Position numbers and translations under genes: made by a program
Origin: Pseudomonas sp. AN-1
Lineage (GTDB): Bacteria; Pseudomonadota; Gammaproteobacteria; Pseudomonadales; Pseudomonadaceae
Length of the DNA: 64,000 bases
Assembly (NCBI RefSeq): GCF_034057115.1
Contig: NZ_CP139195.1
Coordinates: forward strand, 4,278,001 to 4,342,000
Direction: 5' to 3'
Notes under the pieces: model-generated
Seen by the model: the letters and a program-made list of their open reading frames with translations, nothing else
The model's database searches: none
Told to the model about the DNA's origin: nothing
In this document: positions 33,998-41,251 of the stretch, one piece after another
How positions within the stretch are numbered: position 1 is the stretch's first letter
How the letters are laid out: every line of letters begins with the position of its first letter

Positions 33998-34297
33998 ATG
34001 ACCGTCTATGTGATCGCCCGCGTGCAGGCCAGAACCGAGCACCGTGCCGAGGTGGAAGCCGAGCTGCGCCGCATGGTCGCGGCGAGCCGCGCCGAGCCGG
34101 GCTGCCTGCGCTACGACCTGTTCGCCGACCAAGGCGGCGGCGCCGGTTTCTCGCTGGTCGAGGCCTACCGCGACGAAGCCGCGCTGGAAGCTCACCGCGC
34201 CAGCGCCCACTACCAGGCCTACCGTGGCCGCACCGGCGACTGGCTGGCGACGCCGACCAGCGTGCAGGTGCTGCAGGCGCTGGATGCCTGCGCGTAA
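33998..34297 (+). CDS. Antibiotic-biosynthesis-monooxygenase (ABM) domain protein
   Basis: A 99-residue single-domain ABM protein with a ferredoxin-like fold: VYVIARVQARTEHRAEVEAEL, SRAEPGCLRYDLFAD, EAYRDEAALEAHRASAHYQAY. The two-helix/four-strand pattern and the invariant E-GC-Y and H-S-H segments fit the family. It is co-transcribed with the old yellow enzyme, so it may act on a quinone or aldehyde in the same detoxification route. Confidence 0.8.
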   Translation: MTVYVIARVQARTEHRAEVEAELRRMVAASRAEPGCLRYDLFADQGGGAGFSLVEAYRDEAALEAHRASAHYQAYRGRTGDWLATPTSVQVLQALDACA

Positions 34298-34355
34298 CGC
34301 GCGGCAGGCAATGGCCGGGCTGGGCGGCGGCTGATCCGGCGCCTGCCCGGCCGGG

Positions 34356-36422
34356 TCAGAACACCAGTGCGTGATGGATGGGATGCTCCTCCGCGTACTT
34401 CACCCGCAGCCAGTCGAACAGGGTGCGGGTGAAGGTCTTGCTGCCGGCGCGCAGCTCCATGTACAGCTCGCACTCCGCGCGGTCGTCCTCGCGCAGCGCG
34501 GCCAGCTCCTGGCGGTTGGCCGGTTCGGCGAGCTGGCGCAGGAAGCCCTCGTAGAGGGCGAAGATCTCCCGCGTCCTGCGCTCCACCTCCGCGCACGACT
34601 TCTGCAGCGGCCCGCTGGCGCTGGCGATGGCGTGCAGGCGCTCCAGCGCGGGCAGCTCGAGCAGGGCGAGCAGCCGCTCGATGCGCGCATCGCGGGCCGG
34701 CTCGCCGGCGGTCTCGGCGATGGCGATGATCGCCGCGAAGTACAAGAGCTTGCGCGAGAACTTCAGCTTGATGCTGCGCAGCCCCCAGGCCTTCTGGTCC
34801 ACGCAGGCCTTGTGCTGCACGTCGGTGGTGATGGTCCGGTAGTAGCGGATCACGTCGTTGAGCAGGAAGCGCGAGATCGACTTGTCCGGGCTGCCCTTGC
34901 AGATGTACGCCTCCATCAGCTGCCGGCGCAGGCGGGCGAACGACACGTCGCCGAACAGGCTGCGCCCCTCCAGCAGCAGCGCCATGCGCCGGGTCAGCGA
35001 CTGGTTGCTGTCCTGGCTGCCGCCGATGTGCTCCACCAGCTGGCGGAAGTCCTGGGTCGCCGCGCCGCCGAACATGCCCGAGTCGCCGGTCGGACGGGCG
35101 ATGTGGCGCTCGATCACCTGCCTGATCTCCGCCTGTTCCTCGACTATCTCCACTGTGCTGCAACCGTCGAGCAGGATGAACCAGTCGAGGTCGGACTCCG
35201 CGCAGGCCTCGTCGCGCCCGTAGGAGCCGGTGGCCACCACGCACAGGCGCTCGCACTGCGGGCTGCCGGCCAGTGCCGCGTGCAGCTCGGCGCGCAGCTG
35301 GCGCAGCACCTCCCCGCTGTGCCGGCGGGCGCGGGCGATATGCGGATAGCCGGCGAGAAAGTCGCCATAGCCCGGGGCGCGTTGCTCGGGCGGCGCCGCG
35401 TCCGCCGACAGCTTCGCCAGCAGCGCCCCGGCCTGCGCCTGCTGGCGGCCGCGCACCTGGCGGTAGCGGCTGGCGAGCGGCTGCTCGTGGTCGACGAAGT
35501 AGCCGCGGAACTCGATCTCGAACGGCCCGTCGTCCAGCCAGGCGGGCAGCTGCCCGTGCCTGAGCCGGGCGAGGCCGGCGAACAGCGCCGGATGGCGCTC
35601 CTGCCAGCAGCGCTCGCCGACCAGGAAATCCTCCTCGGCGAGCGCCGGCGCGGCGGCGAAGAACTGCCGGCAGGCGCGGTCGGCGAGGATGCCCAGCGGC
35701 TGGCCGATGAACTGGGTGTAGACCAGGTTCTTGCGCTCCCAGAACTCGTCGAGCAGTGCCAGCGCCGCGGCATCGCGGTGGCTGTCGAGCAGCGCGGCGC
35801 GCGTGCAGGCCAGCCGGCACAGCGGCGGCAGCTCCGGCGCCAGGCAGTCGAGGGTACGGGCGATGGCATCGAGGGTGTCGACGTTCAGCGCACTGGCGAA
35901 CAGGTCGCCGCCCGCCGTGGCGGCGACCCTGCCGCCCAGCAGGTCGAGGAGGAACGGCAGGTCGGCCACCCCGCGCAGCAGGGCGTGCAGCTCGCGGCCA
36001 ATGGTGGCCTCGCCCCGGATGATCCGCGCCCCCAGCTCGTGGTGGCCGTAGCCGCAGCATGCGCGCAGCACCGGCTCGGCGCTGTGCGACAGCGGCGGGT
36101 GGCCGATGTCGTGGAGCAGGGCGGCGATCAGCAGATGGCGGCGCAGGTCGGCATCGTAGCCGCGGGCGCTGGCGACGTAGCTGGCCAGCGCGGCGACGTG
36201 CAGGGAATGGGCGGCGCGGCTGCGCTGGGCGGCGGGCGGGAACGGCCGGTGGCTGTAGTCCAGCGCGCCGAGGAAGGCGACGTCGTGCAGGCGGCGGAAG
36301 GCATCGGTCGCCATCAGCGCCATCACCAGCGGATCGCGGGCGGTGGCGTCGAGCCAGGCGGCGAGGTCGGCATCCCTGGCGGTCGTGCTTTCACTCCAGG
36401 ACAGGCTGGCAGCTGTGGTCAT
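34356..36422 (-). CDS. HD-domain phosphohydrolase fused to a GlnD-like nucleotidyltransferase
   Basis: A 688-residue protein. The N-terminal part carries an HD domain with RAAHSLHVAALASYVA and LLHDIGHPPLSHSAE, close to the dNTP triphosphohydrolase (SAMHD1/Dgt) signature. The C-terminal part has a nucleotidyltransferase site, ATGSYGRDEACAESDLDWF (GSxxR with a DxD pair), followed by a helical domain. GlnD has the reverse order (NTase then HD), so this is not GlnD. It is probably a nucleotide-processing or nucleotide-signalling protein of unknown target. ATG 36422 is preferred to an upstream start at 36542. Confidence 0.75.
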   Translation of the reverse strand: MTTAASLSWSESTTARDADLAAWLDATARDPLVMALMATDAFRRLHDVAFLGALDYSHRPFPPAAQRSRAAHSLHVAALASYVASARGYDADLRRHLLIAALLHDIGHPPLSHSAEPVLRACCGYGHHELGARIIRGEATIGRELHALLRGVADLPFLLDLLGGRVAATAGGDLFASALNVDTLDAIARTLDCLAPELPPLCRLACTRAALLDSHRDAAALALLDEFWERKNLVYTQFIGQPLGILADRACRQFFAAAPALAEEDFLVGERCWQERHPALFAGLARLRHGQLPAWLDDGPFEIEFRGYFVDHEQPLASRYRQVRGRQQAQAGALLAKLSADAAPPEQRAPGYGDFLAGYPHIARARRHSGEVLRQLRAELHAALAGSPQCERLCVVATGSYGRDEACAESDLDWFILLDGCSTVEIVEEQAEIRQVIERHIARPTGDSGMFGGAATQDFRQLVEHIGGSQDSNQSLTRRMALLLEGRSLFGDVSFARLRRQLMEAYICKGSPDKSISRFLLNDVIRYYRTITTDVQHKACVDQKAWGLRSIKLKFSRKLLYFAAIIAIAETAGEPARDARIERLLALLELPALERLHAIASASGPLQKSCAEVERRTREIFALYEGFLRQLAEPANRQELAALREDDRAECELYMELRAGSKTFTRTLFDWLRVKYAEEHPIHHALVF

Positions 36423-36564
36423 GGGCGCGCCGTGGTGGTTTTGGGGGAGGCGAATCAGAAAGCTAGCACAGCGCGCAGGCTGTCGCGGCGAGCCGTCCGG
36501 CGATGCGGCAAGCGGCGGTTTGCGGTCCCTCGCGGGCGGCATTCCCGGCCGGTGCCACTCGGTC

Positions 36565-37182
36565 TCACACCACGTAGAGCTGCACCGCGGTGAAGTGCAG
36601 GGTGCTGCCGCCGATCACGAACAGGTGCCAGATGCCGTGCCAGTGGTGGAAGCGGTCGTCGAACACGAAGAAGACGATGCCGACCGTGTAGCAGAGGCCG
36701 CCGGCGAGCAGCCAGGCAAAGCCCGCAGGGCCGAGCGATGCGGCCAGCGGCTTGATCGCCACCACGGCAATCCAGCCCATCAGCGCGTAGATCACCAGCG
36801 ACAGCACCCGCGCCTCGGAGCGCGGCCTGAGTTCCTGCAGCATGCCGACCAGCGCCATGCCCCACACCAGCCCGAGCAGCGTCCAGCCCAGCGGGCCGCC
36901 GAGGCTGAGCAGGCAGAACGGCGTGTAGCTGCCGGCGATCAGCAGGTAGATGGACAGGTGATCGAGCTTGCGCAGCACCGCCTTCGCCCGGCCGCGCACG
37001 CTGTGATAGACGGTGGAGACGACGTATAGCAGCACCAGGCTGCCGCCGTAGACCGCAACGCTGCCGATCTTCAGCGGTTCGCCCTCCCACAGCGCCTGCA
37101 CCAGCAGGCACAGCGCGCCGATGCTGGCCAGCACCGCGCCGACCAGATGGGTCCAGGCATTGAAGCGTTCACCGTGGTACAT
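36565..37182 (-). CDS. Hemolysin III family membrane protein (TrhA/YqfA)
   Basis: A 205-residue seven-helix membrane protein of the hemolysin III / PAQR group. Characteristic are YHGERFNAWTHLVG at the start, STVYHSVRG, DHLSIYLLIAGSYTPF, and the final FHHWHGIWHLFV with the metal-binding histidines. The ATG at 37182 has a GAGGG ribosome site. Despite the family name, bacterial homologues are linked to membrane energetics and lipid homeostasis rather than haemolysis. Confidence 0.85.
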   Translation of the reverse strand: MYHGERFNAWTHLVGAVLASIGALCLLVQALWEGEPLKIGSVAVYGGSLVLLYVVSTVYHSVRGRAKAVLRKLDHLSIYLLIAGSYTPFCLLSLGGPLGWTLLGLVWGMALVGMLQELRPRSEARVLSLVIYALMGWIAVVAIKPLAASLGPAGFAWLLAGGLCYTVGIVFFVFDDRFHHWHGIWHLFVIGGSTLHFTAVQLYVV

Positions 37183-37310
37183 GGTCCCTCCCTCACGCAT
37201 CCAGACCTGCATGAGGGCTCCGCAGTTGCGGCCATGCACTGCGGGCCGTAGCTACAAGTTCAGCACAAGCCGGGCGGCGTGCCAGGGACGGAGGAGGGCC
37301 GGCGGTCGTC

Positions 37311-37736
37311 TCATTTGCGCAGGCGCCCGCGCGTGCTGTGCTTGCGTGCGTGCGCACCGGCCGCCGCGGCTTTCACCAGCCGCTGGAAGGTGGGGCATTC
37401 GGCATGGCTGGGGGCCGGGCAGGCAGCGGCATGGCGCAGGCCCCGGCTCATGGCCTGCAGGCGCTTGATGGTCGCGTCGAGTTCGTCGGCCTTGGCCGCG
37501 AGCAACTGCCGGTCGATATCGGGCTCGCCGTTGGCGCCGAACATCGAGCGTATTTCCTCCAGGGTGAAGCCCGCCGACTGCCCGAGGGAGATCAGCGCCA
37601 GCTGGTCGAGTATCTGCGGCGCAAAGCGGCGCCGCTCGCCGGGCTGGCCGAGCGATGCGATCAGCCCCTTTTCCTCGTAGAACCTCAGCGTCGATGCCGG
37701 CACGCCGGAGCGTTTGGCCACGTCAGCGATATCCAC
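37311..37736 (-). CDS. MerR-family regulator
   Basis: A 141-residue MerR protein. The N-terminal winged helix is DIADVAKRSGVPASTLRFYEEKGLI, followed by the RRRF segment and a long dimerisation helix. The C-terminal part has CPAPSHAECP, a Cys pair that could sense metal or redox. It is divergent from the DUF2938 gene, and the gap holds a 19-bp-spaced promoter of the MerR type. The effector is unknown. SoxR-type iron-sulfur cysteines are not present in the usual pattern. Confidence 0.83.
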   Translation of the reverse strand: MDIADVAKRSGVPASTLRFYEEKGLIASLGQPGERRRFAPQILDQLALISLGQSAGFTLEEIRSMFGANGEPDIDRQLLAAKADELDATIKRLQAMSRGLRHAAACPAPSHAECPTFQRLVKAAAAGAHARKHSTRGRLRK

Positions 37737-37746
37737 GGAAACCCCC

Positions 37747-37777
37747 TTGACCTCAAGTTCGCTTGAACTTCTATAGT
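37747..37777 (+). promoter_or_regulatory. MerR-type promoter with 19-bp spacer
   Basis: TTGACC (37747-37752) and TATAGT (37772-37777) are separated by 19 bp, and the dyad TCAAG-TTCG-CTTGA (37753-37766) lies in the spacer. That is the standard arrangement for activation by a MerR protein twisting the promoter. It faces the DUF2938 gene. Confidence 0.8.
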
Positions 37778-37817
37778 CGCCTTGAACCCTTCACCGGTCA
37801 ATCTGAGCGAGGTAATC

Positions 37818-38315
37818 ATGGGACACCTGTTGCACGACATCATCCTGGCCGCCGGAATCGGTATCGGCGCCACCGCGGTCATGGACATCTGGCTGACGTT
37901 CCTCAAGTCCAGGGGCGTCAAGACGCTCGACTTCGCCTTCATCGGCCGCTGGGTCGGGCATCTGGCACGGGGCAGGCTGAGGCACGCAGCGATTGCCAAA
38001 GCGCAACCGATCAGCGGCGAACTCGCCCTCGGCTGGCTGATGCACTACGTCACCGGCATCGCCTTCGCCGGCCTGCTGCTCGGCATCGCCGGCATGGACT
38101 GGGCTCGCAGCCCGACCCTGTTGCCCGCACTGCTGGTCGGCGTCGGCACGGTAATCGTCCCCCTGTTCGTGATCCAGCCCGCCATGGGCGCCGGCTTCGC
38201 CGCCGCCAGAACGCCCACCCCGCTGAAGAACTGCATCAGAAGCCTGGCCAATCACGCGGTCTTCGGCCTGGGGCTCTACCTGAGCGCCGTCCTGCTGGCC
38301 TGGCTCCTGCGCTGA
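37818..38315 (+). CDS. DUF2938 family membrane protein
   Basis: A 165-residue protein with four predicted membrane helices. The DUF2938 pattern is seen in GIGIGATAVMDIWLTFLKSRG, ISGELALGWLMHYVTGIAFA and FVIQPAMGAGFAAARTP. The function is unknown. The GAGG ribosome site at 37809-37812 supports ATG 37818. It is the first gene of a small operon under the MerR-type promoter, followed by a flavodoxin-like and a DUF2798 gene. Confidence 0.78.
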   Translation: MGHLLHDIILAAGIGIGATAVMDIWLTFLKSRGVKTLDFAFIGRWVGHLARGRLRHAAIAKAQPISGELALGWLMHYVTGIAFAGLLLGIAGMDWARSPTLLPALLVGVGTVIVPLFVIQPAMGAGFAAARTPTPLKNCIRSLANHAVFGLGLYLSAVLLAWLLR

Positions 38316-38352
38316 AGCCGAACACCATCACCCCCCTACTGGAGAGCGAGCA

Positions 38353-38952
38353 ATGAACAAGATCGCAGTCATCTACCACAGTGCCCACGGTCATACCGAA
38401 TACATCGCCAGCAGCGTTGCCGAGGGAGCCGGCAGCGTTGCCAATACCGAAGTCCAGCTGCTGCAGGCGCAGCAGCTCGCCACGGCTCCGGACGAACTGC
38501 TCGGCTTCGACGGCTTCATCCTCGGCTCCCCCACCTACCTGGGTGGCGTGTCCGCCCCGGTCAAGGCCTTCATGGACGCCACCGGGGGCCTGTGGCGCGC
38601 CCAGCGGCTGCGCGGACGGCTGGCGGCGGGCTTCACCGTGTCGGCGTTGCCGGCCGGCGACAAGCAGTCGACGCTGATGTCGATGTTCGTGTTCTGCATG
38701 CAGCACGGCATGCTCTGGGTCGGCAATCCGATCCTGCCGGAACAGCACCTGGGTGTGCCCTACGACGAAGCGGCCAACCGGCTCGGCTCCTGGTCCGGCC
38801 TGATGGCCCAGGCCGAGAAGGCGTCGCCCGCCCAGGCGTTCGCCCCCGGCGACATCAAGACGGCGCGGATGTTCGGCAGGAACTTCGCCGAAACGCTGCA
38901 CCGTCTGCGCCGCGCTGAGCCGTGCGGCCAGAACCCGGAGGCCGCCCGATGA
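38353..38952 (+). CDS. Flavodoxin-fold NAD(P)H quinone oxidoreductase (WrbA-like)
   Basis: A 199-residue flavoprotein with a flavodoxin-like fold: IAVIYHSAHGHTEYIASSVAEGA (phosphate loop), GFILGSPTYLGGVSAPVKAF (flavin stack) and SALPAGDKQSTLMSMFVF. WrbA-type enzymes reduce quinones by two electrons and protect from redox cycling. Its place in a MerR-controlled operon fits a role in quinone or oxidative stress. It overlaps the DUF2798 start by ATGA. Confidence 0.85.
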   Translation: MNKIAVIYHSAHGHTEYIASSVAEGAGSVANTEVQLLQAQQLATAPDELLGFDGFILGSPTYLGGVSAPVKAFMDATGGLWRAQRLRGRLAAGFTVSALPAGDKQSTLMSMFVFCMQHGMLWVGNPILPEQHLGVPYDEAANRLGSWSGLMAQAEKASPAQAFAPGDIKTARMFGRNFAETLHRLRRAEPCGQNPEAAR

Positions 38953-39176
38953 TTCCCAGAAAATACAGCCAGGTCCTGTTCGCCCTGATCCTCTCCGGAC
39001 TCATGTCGCTGATGGTGTCGGGAATCGCCACCCTGCGCGCCGTGGGGCCGGTTGCCGACTTCGGCGCGCTGTGGATCAGCGCCTGGCTGACCGCCTGGCT
39101 GTTCGCCTTTCCGCTGGTGCTGGTCATCGCGCCGCTGGCGCGGCGGGCGGTCGAGTCGCTGGTAGCGAAGCCGTAG
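38949..39176 (+). CDS. DUF2798 family small membrane protein
   Basis: A 75-residue protein with two hydrophobic segments (QVLFALILSGLMSLMVSGIA; LTAWLFAFPLVLVIAPLA) and the PRKYSQ start typical of DUF2798. The function is unknown. It is translationally coupled to the flavodoxin gene and is the last gene of this operon. Confidence 0.8.
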   Translation: MIPRKYSQVLFALILSGLMSLMVSGIATLRAVGPVADFGALWISAWLTAWLFAFPLVLVIAPLARRAVESLVAKP

Positions 39177-39200
39177 GGCACAGCCCGGCGGGATCTGCGC

Positions 39201-39263
39201 TCTGCTCCAGCAGCACCTCCATGCCGGGCATGGCTATCACCGTCTGCCCCGGCTGGCGCGGAC
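39201..39263 (-). pseudogene. Chimeric remnant of the adjacent luciferase-like monooxygenase gene
   Basis: 39201-39221 is identical to 40091-40111. 39222-39263 nearly matches 40515-40555, allowing a few substitutions. Two parts of the intact gene at 40002-41000 that are about 400 bp apart lie directly next to each other here, as in a partial duplicate with an internal deletion. It is not translated in any supported frame. Confidence 0.6.
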
Positions 39264-39581
39264 GGTCACGGCGATTCGATCAATTCGGACCAGTCTGCAA
39301 GTTGCGGTTTTAAATTGAATGAAATCAACGGCTTGAGAATTGATTGCGGAATGATAATCTCGCCGACAGGCGATATTTCCCTTTCGGGAGGAGTTTTATG
39401 AAAATAAAACTATACATTCTCAGGAAGTAGCGTATATTCGCCTCACTGCTTTGCGATTGCCACTTCGATACTCAGTTTGATGCTTCAACGCCTCATCTCC
39501 CTGGTTCGTTTTGCTATTAGCTTCTCAGTCTCGGCCTGAATTTTTCAGCGTCGCAGTCTTAATTTACCCTGGAGATACAGC
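39264..39581 (+). promoter_or_regulatory. Promoter and long leader region of the cold-shock gene
   Basis: This A/T-rich stretch between the DUF2798 gene and csp includes TTGAGA (39333-39338) and GATAAT (39353-39358) with a short 14-bp spacer, so the promoter call is weak. About 200 nt of leader precedes the csp ATG, as usual for temperature-controlled csp mRNAs. It contains a mini-ORF with a strong ribosome site at 39398-39430. Confidence 0.5.
39398..39430 (+). CDS. Leader mini-ORF (MKIKLYILRK) before the cold-shock gene
   Basis: ATG 39398 is preceded at 6 bp by GGGAGGAG, a near perfect Shine-Dalgarno stronger than that of most genes here. Ten codons end in TAG at 39428. Such a site in the middle of a csp leader suggests a leader peptide or a ribosome-loading element, but it could also be chance. 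Too short to judge by composition. Confidence 0.35.
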   Translation: MKIKLYILRK

Positions 39582-39794
39582 ATGTCTACTCGTCAAACTG
39601 GTACCGTCAAGTGGTTCAACGATGAAAAAGGTTTCGGCTTCATCACCCCGGCTGATGGCAGCGCCGACCTGTTCGTTCACTACCGCTCGATCGAAAGCGC
39701 AGGCTTCAAAAGCCTGAGCGAAGGCCAATCCGTCTCTTTCGTGCCGACCAAAGGCCAGAAAGGGATGCAGGCTGATCAGGTTCAAGTCAACTAA
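39582..39794 (+). CDS. Cold-shock domain protein (CspA family)
   Basis: A 70-residue CspA-type protein with RNP1 (KGFGFI) and RNP2 (LFVHY), the [10 protein letters not shown] aromatic patch and a C-terminal strand QVQVN. It binds single-stranded nucleic acid and acts as an RNA chaperone. The length is exactly that of the family. It is followed by a terminator within about 15 bp. Confidence 0.95.
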   Translation: MSTRQTGTVKWFNDEKGFGFITPADGSADLFVHYRSIESAGFKSLSEGQSVSFVPTKGQKGMQADQVQVN

Positions 39795-39806
39795 GACGCC
39801 TGATTT

Positions 39807-39837
39807 AAAAAAAGCCCCGCAATGCGGGGCTTTTTTT
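39807..39837. terminator. Bidirectional rho-independent terminator after csp
   Basis: The 8-bp perfect stem AGCCCCGC/GCGGGGCT (39813-39820 and 39824-39831) with loop AAT is flanked by a 7-A tract on the left and a 7-T tract on the right, so it could act from both sides. Confidence 0.93.
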
Positions 39838-40001
39838 CGTCTGGAATAATCTGAACCCTGCCGGGAAGAGCAGGATGGACAGAACTTTCTGGAGCACGAC
39901 CGACCGCCAGCCTGCACTTTGCTGGCGGTCAGCCCGGCAATTGAATCTGTCCCTTTGCTTGTGTGCCTTTATTTGTCGTCAGCCGAGGAAGGCCAGCGGC
40001 A

Positions 40002-41000
40002 TCAGCGCAACCCGGCGACGATCTCGAAGCTGCGCAGGCGGTGTTCGGGCTGGTAGATGTCGCCGGTGAAGATCAGCTCGTCGGCGCCGGTCTGCTCCAG
40101 CAGCACCTCCAGGCGGGCGCGCACCTTCTCCGGTCCGCCGATCACCGCCAGGCCGAGGAAGTCGCCCACCGCCGCCTGCTCGCGGGGCTGCCAGCGGCCG
40201 GCCATGCTCTGCACCGGCGGGCGCAGCACCAGGCTCTCGCCGCGCATCAGCGCCAGCACGCGCTGGTAGGCGGTGGTGGCGAGGAACTCGGCCTCCTCGT
40301 CGCTCGGCGCGGCGATCAGCGGCACGCCGACCATGGCGTAGGGCCTGTCGAGCGCCGCCGAGGGCTGGAAGTTGTCGCGGTAGATGCGCAGCGCCTGGTG
40401 CAGGTAGCGCGGCGCGAAGTGCGCGGCGAAGGCGTAGGGCAGGCCCATCTGCGCCGCCAGCTGGGCGCTGAACAGGCTGGAGCCGAGCAGCCAGAGCGGC
40501 ACGTTGCTGTCCACGCCGGGCATGGCGATCACCGCCTGCCCCGGCTGGCGCGGACCGAGCAGCATCTGCAGTTCGGCGACGTCCTCGGGGAAGTCGTCGG
40601 CGCTGCCGCTGCGCTCGCGGCGCAGGGCGCGGGCGGTCTGCGGATCGGCGCCCGGCGCGCGGCCGAGGCCCAGCTCGATGCGCCCCGGATAGAGCGCGGC
40701 GAGGGTGCCGAACTGCTCGGCCACTACCAGCGGCGCATGGTTGGGCAGCATGACCCCGCCGGAGCCCAGCTTCAGGGTCGAGGTGCCAGCGGCCAGATAA
40801 CCGAGCAGCACGGCGGTCGCCGAGCTGGCGATGCCCTCCATGTTGTGGTGCTCGGCCACCCAGAAGCGCGAGAAGCCGAGCCGCTCGGCGTGCTGCGCCA
40901 GCGCCAGCGAACGGCGCAGCGCCGGTCCCGGGCCGACGTCGTCGTCGCGTAGCGGCGCCAGGTCGAGGATGGAAAACGGGGTGGTGGACAGCTTGCTCAT
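40002..41000 (-). CDS. LLM-class flavin-dependent oxidoreductase (luciferase-like)
   Basis: A 332-residue protein of the bacterial luciferase-like monooxygenase family, close to YhbW. Features are [68 protein letters not shown], and [11 protein letters not shown]. The family uses reduced FMN on aldehydes, alkanesulfonates or aromatics; the substrate is unknown. ATG 41000 is chosen over a start at 41114. It stands alone between terminators and repeats. Confidence 0.85.
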   Translation of the reverse strand: MSKLSTTPFSILDLAPLRDDDVGPGPALRRSLALAQHAERLGFSRFWVAEHHNMEGIASSATAVLLGYLAAGTSTLKLGSGGVMLPNHAPLVVAEQFGTLAALYPGRIELGLGRAPGADPQTARALRRERSGSADDFPEDVAELQMLLGPRQPGQAVIAMPGVDSNVPLWLLGSSLFSAQLAAQMGLPYAFAAHFAPRYLHQALRIYRDNFQPSAALDRPYAMVGVPLIAAPSDEEAEFLATTAYQRVLALMRGESLVLRPPVQSMAGRWQPREQAAVGDFLGLAVIGGPEKVRARLEVLLEQTGADELIFTGDIYQPEHRLRSFEIVAGLR

Positions 41001-41105
41001 ACAGCCTCCAGAAGTCGTCCCAGCTTTATGGGGGCGGATGGGGGAAAGGCAAGGCTGGGGGGAAGCGCAGGAATCAGGGACAGGCCACGGTTTCGCCAGC
41101 CGCAG

Positions 41106-41193
41106 GGTGGGCAACTGCCGCAGGCATTGCCCACCTTGGAGGTTGTGCCCGGCACCGCGGTAGAAAATCGCTGCGCGAGTTTTCTACCCTACC
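41106..41193. repeat. Pair of REP-like hairpins upstream of the LLM gene
   Basis: GGTGGGCAA/TTGCCCACC (41106-41114 and 41127-41135) is followed by GTAGAAAA-n12-TTTTCTAC (41160-41187) around the core TCGCTGCGCGA. The second core recurs at 46977-47010 (inverted) and 47035-47070. Confidence 0.65.
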
Positions 41194-41251
41194 TGCGCGA
41201 CACAGCCCGCTTTGCGCGGGCCGTGTCGTTATTGCAAACGGGCGCGCAGAC

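Noticed and set aside
34356-36422. GlnD (PII uridylyltransferase) for the HD-NTase protein
   Set aside because: Domain order is reversed, there are no ACT domains at the C-terminus, and the HD motif is of dNTPase type.
34371-36593. Plus-strand ORF of 740 codons opposite the HD-NTase gene
   Set aside because: Antisense shadow; the minus-strand protein has two intact active-site motifs.
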